Source of the DNA: Linnemannia elongata
Lineage: Eukaryota > Mortierellomycota > Mortierellomycetes > Mortierellales > Mortierellaceae
Direction: 5' to 3'
NCBI GenBank assembly: GCA_036320915.1
Contig: JAXBDG010000006.1
Span: 2,356,001-2,420,000 of the forward strand
Length of the DNA stretch: 64,000 bases
Numbering within the stretch: position 1 is the stretch's first letter; the number at the start of each line of letters is the position of its first letter. The notes under the pieces were generated by a model. The model was given only the letters and a program-made list of their open reading frames with translations. It was not told the origin of the DNA and made no database searches. Of this stretch, positions 58,507 through 64,000 are shown one piece after another. The translations under genes and the position numbers were made by a program.

Positions 58507-60644
58507 CTAGCGAGGGCCCTTTCGGTGGCTCTTCCAGTTCTTGTGGTCGTGCTCCTTGAGGTTGTTGCTTTTGCTAATATGCAAAAGATACTTGGCCAGA
58601 TGGAATAGCTCCCGATCAGTGTGACGCGACAACGCCCCGTTCTTGTATGCTCCAATCTTGACCCCCGACTTTGGATTCATGGCAAAGTTACGCGACCTGT
58701 TATCATAAGAGACATACATCGTTAATTTGACGTTATCTCTCAAACAAAAGAATGTATTTGCAAACAAACATAAGGACAAAGAACTTACAAATCGTCGACA
58801 TGGACGGTGTTCTTGGCAGAGTACTGTGGGAACTTGGAGTAGATGATATCCAGAGCTTTGACCTGGTGCTTGAAAGGCTTGCCGTCGCGTTGGCTCAGCA
58901 CAGAAAACATGGTCGAAATGTCCATCACAAACGAGATCTTATAGTCTGTATGTGTCAACAACCCAATGGTGGTAACCTTTGCCTCCAGCGCCCTCCATGA
59001 CGTCTGCGACCAGATCACAATGTCGTACTCCTCATAACAAACCGACAGAAACTCGTGAAGTCCCGGCCGCATGACATCAACCAAAGGGTTGTTCAAAGCC
59101 TTGCAGTCAATCAACGTGTAGTCCAGATCCAACACCAGCAGCTTCTTTCCTATTGTTTTGGGGCGGACGCGGAAGGAAATTATATGATATCATCGTGTAA
59201 GTTGATGTCATTAAAGGGCTACAAACATCGAGCTGAGCGAGTGCTAAAAGCCATTGTATCCAAAGGGTTCCACATACCTTGGCGCATGGGGTGCATGATG
59301 TTGATGTCACACTAAACATTTGTGGAGCCAAGAATGAGGGCAAGTGTTAGGGAAGCAATGAAATCGCATCGTCAGCGATGATAATTGGTGATCGGGAAGG
59401 CCAAGAAAATACCTTGGCGATAGTACTCCTAAGACTCTTTTGATTCTGCGCCATGCTTGCAAATGCTTCATCGTCTGGTGTATAGTCCTCCTCCAGATCA
59501 TTCAAGACTTCGGGCATAACTTCAGGTGCCTTGATCACTTTTGCCTCAGGAGTTCCTAAAGGGTGGATAAACAAGATAAAGGAGTGTCAGTGCATTCGAA
59601 TGGGGGTCTCATATCCTCGTACAAAGACTAAATCCTGCATCAAAAAGGTAAAACTTACCCATCATCAGGAATGTCTGGTTGTTCTTGAGTGACAAAGATG
59701 AGAGCACAACACTGTCATCCTACAAAGCGCATTGAGAAAGAGAGAAAAAGATAAATCGCGTTAGAGTCGATTCTGGGCTGATGTCTACAAAATCTTGAAC
59801 ACTTTCTATCGTGTGTTACACATACCGGAAGCTTTCCTCTGACCAGCATCAACTTTTGTCGTTTGGGTTCAACGTTGGTCAACTCCATCTAGTTTCAATA
59901 GGCGGACAGGTGTGTCAGTGCTACCAAAAAAACCACCAATTGCTACAAAAGCATAATCGAATGCAGGATTGCGGGGCGAACAACCTACCAACTTGTTCTT
60001 CAGCTCTCCAATGGTATAGTCCAAGTCCACCTCAAACGGAAGCTTTTTGCCATTCCTAAAAAAAGCACAAGTGAAAATAAAATGGTGGCAAACAGATTTA
60101 GAGCCAAGAAAAAGCAATCGAATTCACTCAAATCGTCTGGGCTAGCTTGAGTAAAGCACGCAAAATGAAACTGCAAGCAAGTCATGGAATGGTGAGGAGA
60201 AAGAGAGGGGGACTTGAAAGACAAGGGGAGGAAACAAAAGATGCCGCTTGCATACCATTGGGCAGTCAAGGAGATGACCCGCTTGTTGTTCTCGTTCAAG
60301 TGGTCTTGGGTAATGATAGTTGATGTGACCATGCCACCCAAAGCTGCTGAGCCCAACGACGACAAAGACGAAGGTGATAACGCTGAGGTCGTCGTATCGT
60401 CTGAGGCATTTGAGATATCCGATGAGGAAGATGGGCTTGAGGCTGTTGGAGAGACTAGAGGGTCAGCCTGCTTGAGATCCATATCCTGATCCTCAGAACT
60501 TCCAGCAGACTTGGCAGCAGCTGTGTCCTTGAGGACTTTGAGAGAGAGGTCGTCGTTGCTCTGGGTGGCTGTTACTCCTCCTTCTGCTGCTGCAGTGTCT
60601 GAGACCAGCGCAGCGTTTGGGCCTGGACCAGAGTTGGAAATCAT
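58507..60644 (-). CDS. UBLCP1: UBLCP1-like phosphatase (ubiquitin-like domain, proteasome phosphatase)
   Basis: Eight exons in phase: 60256-60644, 59989-60055, 59826-59888, 59659-59719, 59413-59555, 59278-59311, 59149-58789 and 58507-58696, giving 435 residues. About 120 disordered residues precede a ubiquitin-like domain (VISLTAQWNGKKLPFEVDL, TIGELKNKL, KLMLVRGKLPDDSVVLS, LKNNQTFLMMG). The HAD/FCP phosphatase follows with LLVLDLDYTLIDCK (nucleophile Asp in DLDYT), RPGLHEFL, DIVIWSQTSW and VHVDDLSRNFAMNP. In animals UBLCP1 docks on proteasome subunit Rpn1 and dephosphorylates the nuclear 26S proteasome. The N-terminal extension is longer than in the human protein, whose ubiquitin-like domain is at the start. 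Confidence 0.92.
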
Positions 60645-60976
60645 GAAGAGTGAACTTGTTCGTTGTTGATGTGCGAGTTGTCGATGTAGGACGTGCAAGT
60701 GATTTAGAGTGTTTGTCTATGTGTGTGTGAGAGTGGGGAATGAAAGTGGAGGGAATGAAAGAACAGTGAGGAAAAGAAAGAGAGAGGGCCAGCGCATGGG
60801 AATGCGACAAAAGGACAAGGGTCAAAGGAAAGTAAAGGGGGTCGCTTTATTGGATTAGGTCACATGGCTCGAAATCTTGATTTTGGGCTGGGACCGACTG
60901 GTGCATTCATTCGTGGGGTGGAACAAGGGGGCTGTGTTCTGTGTTCCATCATAGAGTTTGAGCGGTGTGTGCGAGA
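60645..60976. other. Spacer: UBLCP1 promoter and 3' region of DLH gene
   Basis: GA-rich on the plus strand at 60725-60840 (CT on the UBLCP1 sense strand). No gene was recognised. Confidence 0.5.
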
Positions 60977-62053
60977 TTACTCTTCCTTATTGGCGGCGAG
61001 AGTAGAGAAGAACTCGGATGTTTTCTGAAGAACCTGGGTTGCCGCCTCGTTGTGCTCCGGGATGGTCCAGTCGCCACGTCCTATCGAATCATGAATCATG
61101 AGAAAAAGAAGTATCACACTTGATTAAAACTTTTGTCTTCATCTGGATCACTCATCTTGCTCTTCGATAGATAAAACAATGGAGATATATTGCTCTTTTC
61201 TTACCGCCGCAGAATCCGTGAGGCGCCTTGTCGAAACGGACATGGACAGAGGGGGTTGAGAAGCCCTTGTCCTGAACAGCCTGGATGATAGGGACCTACA
61301 TGAACAAAAATTATCCAAGTCAAAAGGTATGATAAGTACCTCTTCAGCCGTGACATGCTTCACAAGAAAAATAACATAAAACACTAACCATGTCAGGGTC
61401 ATCCATGGCGGGGAAGAGAGCAAGGGGACACTTCAAGTTGGTGACCAAGGGGAGGGTCACTGCAGTTGGATGGGGTCCAGCAACACCCAAGAACACCTGA
61501 TCAGGTTCCGAGGCAGCACGGATCGCCAAATGAACGCCCCAACAGTGTCCAATGATGAACAACGACTCGCATCCATCAGCCTTCAAGTCCTGAGCCGCAA
61601 TCTTGACCAACTCACCGATGTGATTGTTGGTGTACTCGGCGTTGGTGCGAATCCAGCCGCCCAATTTGGCCATATCGCCCATGTACTCGTCAGGCATGGG
61701 TCCGTTCAAGAACAGATCGATCGCCGAGACTTGGAATCCCTTGTCACCCAGGGTCTATAAAGGAGACCAGATACGTGCGATAGCTTATTGTATAAGAAAA
61801 ACGAGTGCCTTCTTGAACGCGTCTAAAACTGGATGCACCTGCTTACATCGAGGAACTGGACGGTGGTGGGGTGGAATCCATGAATATCAATCAAGGAGAC
61901 GACGCCCAGCTTGGAGGTAGTTGGACCAGTACGGTAGGTACGACGGTCAATGCCAGCGACTTGCTTCGACAGAGGCTTAAAGGTGCCCTTCTTGACCCAG
62001 GCAGTCTTGGTAGGAGGGGTGTTGCAGCAGGCGTCAGTGATTTGGATCTCCAT
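60977..62053 (-). CDS. Dienelactone hydrolase family protein
   Basis: Four exons: 61847-62053, 61389-61754, 61205-61295 and 60977-61080, giving 255 residues, normal for the family. The N-terminus has CCNTPP, common in fungal members. The alpha/beta-hydrolase core has VVSLIDIHGFHP, the nucleophile elbow FIIGHCWGVHL (Cys), the acid residue in ALFPAMDDPDM and the His in KAPHGFCGGRGDW. The Cys-Asp-His triad is complete. Fungal members have been linked to lactone or carboxymethylenebutenolide-type hydrolysis, but substrates are mostly unknown. The start is the first ATG of the frame after an AC-rich leader. Confidence 0.88.
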
Positions 62054-62891
62054 TATTGCGCTTGGGTTGTTGCAGAGTGGAGGAAGTTGGCTTGTTGATT
62101 TTGTTATCTTAGAAGGAAAGACAATGACTTCTTGAGGGGTCAAGCCTTCGTTTTATATCTGCAACTCGTCTTGGATTGACATGACTCTCCGCTTTGACCA
62201 CCGTTTGAGAAAAATTGGACATGGGTCAAAACCATTTGACGAGATTTACGCCGCTCCTGGCGTCTAAAATACCCACTTTAGGAGCATGCATGCTCATTGG
62301 TTTGAGGTCATCCACCCACTCTTTCCTGTATTTTCATTTCGCTTGCCTGTTGTCGCGTCAAAAAAAAACTAGCAGGTGTGTGTGTGTGTGTATGTTGCTT
62401 GTTGGCGATCTGAACATGCACTTTGTCTCCGAGATTTGTTTTCGTTCATGCACGATTGAGAGTAATATTGCACTGCAGGACACTGTGTTTTATCCCTCCT
62501 TCTGCAAGACGTAACTGCGCAAGTAAACAAACAAACAAAGTAAAAACGACGTGGCATGGGTTGTGTTGGCTCCAATGTATCCGATGCACGAGTTTATTTG
62601 ATGCTTTGGTTCGCCTGGTGAACAGCGGACAAAAATGCAAAAACAACAGTTTTTGCCAGAAGATTAAGATTGCTCCGCGTAACTGAAGTTTGAAAAAAAG
62701 GAGAGAATCCAGGACGATCACCGCAAAGTGGACGAAACGCGGGGGGTGAGCGAATGTCCAGACAGCAATAGACTCAGACTCCCGCGCTTTTGTTCTCCCC
62801 TTGCGGTATGCAAGCAGAGCTCGCTTTAGCCCGCTGAACCCACTTATGTCTTGGCATTTTTTGTGGAAGGCTTACCATGAAGGCCATCCTC
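62054..62891. promoter_or_regulatory. DLH promoter and 3' region of OXLD1 gene
   Basis: Contains a TG microsatellite at 62376-62393 and no supported gene. Open frames at 62423-62721 on both strands lack any leader, splice or family support. Confidence 0.45.
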
Positions 62892-63838
62892 TCATGACCC
62901 TTTGAGTTTCCGCTCGAGTTCCAAAAAAGCCTTCATGCCTGGATCCATGTCATTATCTTCGTCATTGGCGGACTGCGCATCGCCTGTAGAAGCGCCGTCA
63001 CCCTTGCCCTTTTTGGTGTTACTAATATTGGGAGGTGGTGGCAGTCCTGCTTTTGAGATCTCGTCTAGAACCTTGGCCAACTTGGCCTTGTACTCCTGAC
63101 GGTCCTCCTCGTATAAGTCGTATATGCAATGTGCACAACCACTATCGCAAAACAGAAAGAACAAGAACAGATGCAAATAACCAATCAGGAAAATTTTCCA
63201 ATACAAAGCGGCGTCTCTAAATGACAACAAACTCACGAGTTATGGTAGCAATAGATATAGGTACGTCGCCTAGTAAACGAAACATACCTCATGCAGCAAT
63301 CCTCTGCTCCTGGCGGCAATGGCTTAATAGGTACTTTGAATCCGTGATAGTCAGTCGACTCGCCTACTGGCGTTGAAAGTGTTGATCCGGTTCCAGTGAC
63401 AAAGCTGGCCGATCCAGTTGATGCTGCTCTCGGAAGGGTATTGTATTCGAGAGATGGCCTGGCCCTGGGTAAGGTGTTTCCATATCCTTTCTTGATCTCG
63501 TCTGCTGAAGGCGTAGCGGTGGCATCGTCCTTGTTATTATTGGGTATAGTAGGTGCTGAGGGATCGACCGAGATCTGCGGAGTTGTGTGATAATTCATGA
63601 CCTCGGTCCACCACCCGGTATAGCTTGGCTCGCGTGCTTCGATGGCTCGTCTCCGAATGCTGGTATCCTCCTGGTTATCATGGCTGCTACTTCCGGAATT
63701 GGTGTGAAGGTGAGCATTTGCTATTGCTGCTGCGCGGAGGGCTGAGTGAAGGAGAGGAGTCGTTGTTTGCCGCAGAATGCCTTGGAAGGAAAAGGGGAAT
63801 GTCGCTCTATGGCCAAGAGATCTCAGCGGTGTCACCAT
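62892..63838 (-). CDS. OXLD1: OXLD1-like protein (oxidoreductase-like domain), probably mitochondrial
   Basis: Two exons: 63288-63838 and 62892-63141, giving 266 residues. The N-terminus is presequence-like (MVTPLRSLGHRATFPFSFQG, no acidic residue). The middle is a Ser/Thr-rich linker. Across the splice lies the short oxidoreductase-like motif IKPLPPGAEDCCMRSGCAHC followed by IYDLYEEDRQEY, with two Cys pairs. The tail is Lys/Asp-rich and ends in a helix (MKAFLELERKLKGS). The family is conserved in fungi and animals; its molecular function is poorly defined. The phase-2 intron sits exactly inside the Cys motif. Confidence 0.85.
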
Positions 63839-64000
63839 GAGTTGTTCTGTGTGATGCGAGTGAGCTGTGTTGGGTGTGTATGTGAATGTGAAAGAGTTGA
63901 ATGTATGTTTGGTTCATGGGTATCCTGTACAGATCATGACTGATTCGTCCGTGTCCTCTGTTCGTTCGTAGCCTTTTATTGATGTAGAATGCTGAGCGAT

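Noticed and set aside
1..64000. CRISPR arrays, insertion sequences, LTRs or toxin-antitoxin-like systems
   Set aside because: No spaced direct repeats, terminal inverted repeats, transposase or integrase motifs were found on either strand by reading.

Overview
The window is a gene-dense, intron-rich fungal nuclear locus. Almost every gene is split by GT-AG introns, mostly 50-250 bases long. Pyrimidine-rich tracts lie upstream of start codons, and proteins carry long Ser/Thr/Gln/Asn-rich disordered regions coded by CAA/CAG, ACA and GGT runs. The gene set (SPX-RING protein, DHX9-like helicase, TUG-like protein, UBLCP1, OXLD1, SGF11, a GPI-anchored periplasmic-binding-protein-like protein) suggests an early-diverging filamentous fungus, probably Mucoromycota/Mortierellomycotina. 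That placement is inference; no ribosomal or mitochondrial marker is present. I rebuilt gene models exon by exon, requiring splice sites and reading phase to agree; all multi-exon totals are divisible by three.

Layout. 1-210 (+): 3' end of a gene of unknown function. 402-2339 (-): SQT1/AAMP WD40 protein. 2884-7060 (-): 1324-residue low-complexity protein of unknown function. 9380-13258 (+): NOP8/NOL8-like RRM protein. 13503-16836 (-): SGF11 with a 14-base microexon and a very long tail. 17396-19538 (-): TUG/ASPSCR1-like protein without a UBX domain. 20825-23188 (+): mitochondrial 3-oxoacyl-ACP reductase OAR1. 24072 onward (+): doubtful small gene. 25262-27020 (+): GPI-anchored PBP-like surface protein. 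27314-30599 (-): pyruvate dehydrogenase E2. 31765-33060 (+): acireductone dioxygenase. 33267-34989 (-): uncharacterised, possibly RecA-fold protein. 35085-37491 (-): Abp1/drebrin-like actin-binding protein. 38611-41358 (+): SPX-RING E3 ligase. 41706-46781 (-): DHX9/MLE-like DExH helicase. 47451-49985 (-): single-pass membrane protein with a cytosolic pseudokinase. 53193-55850 (+): F-box protein. 56314-58116 (-): endonuclease III homologue. 58507-60644 (-): UBLCP1 phosphatase. 60977-62053 (-): dienelactone hydrolase. 62892-63838 (-): OXLD1-like protein.

These are ordinary eukaryotic neighbours rather than an operon or gene cluster. Some functions connect: SQT1 and NOP8 both serve 60S ribosome assembly, and OAR1 (mitochondrial fatty-acid synthesis) feeds lipoylation of the E2 protein coded 4 kb away. 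I saw no transposon, CRISPR array, tRNA or rRNA. The most unusual items are the membrane pseudokinase, the eukaryotic PBP-like surface protein, the UBX-less TUG protein, the SGF11 microexon with its long tail, and the unknown 1324-residue protein.
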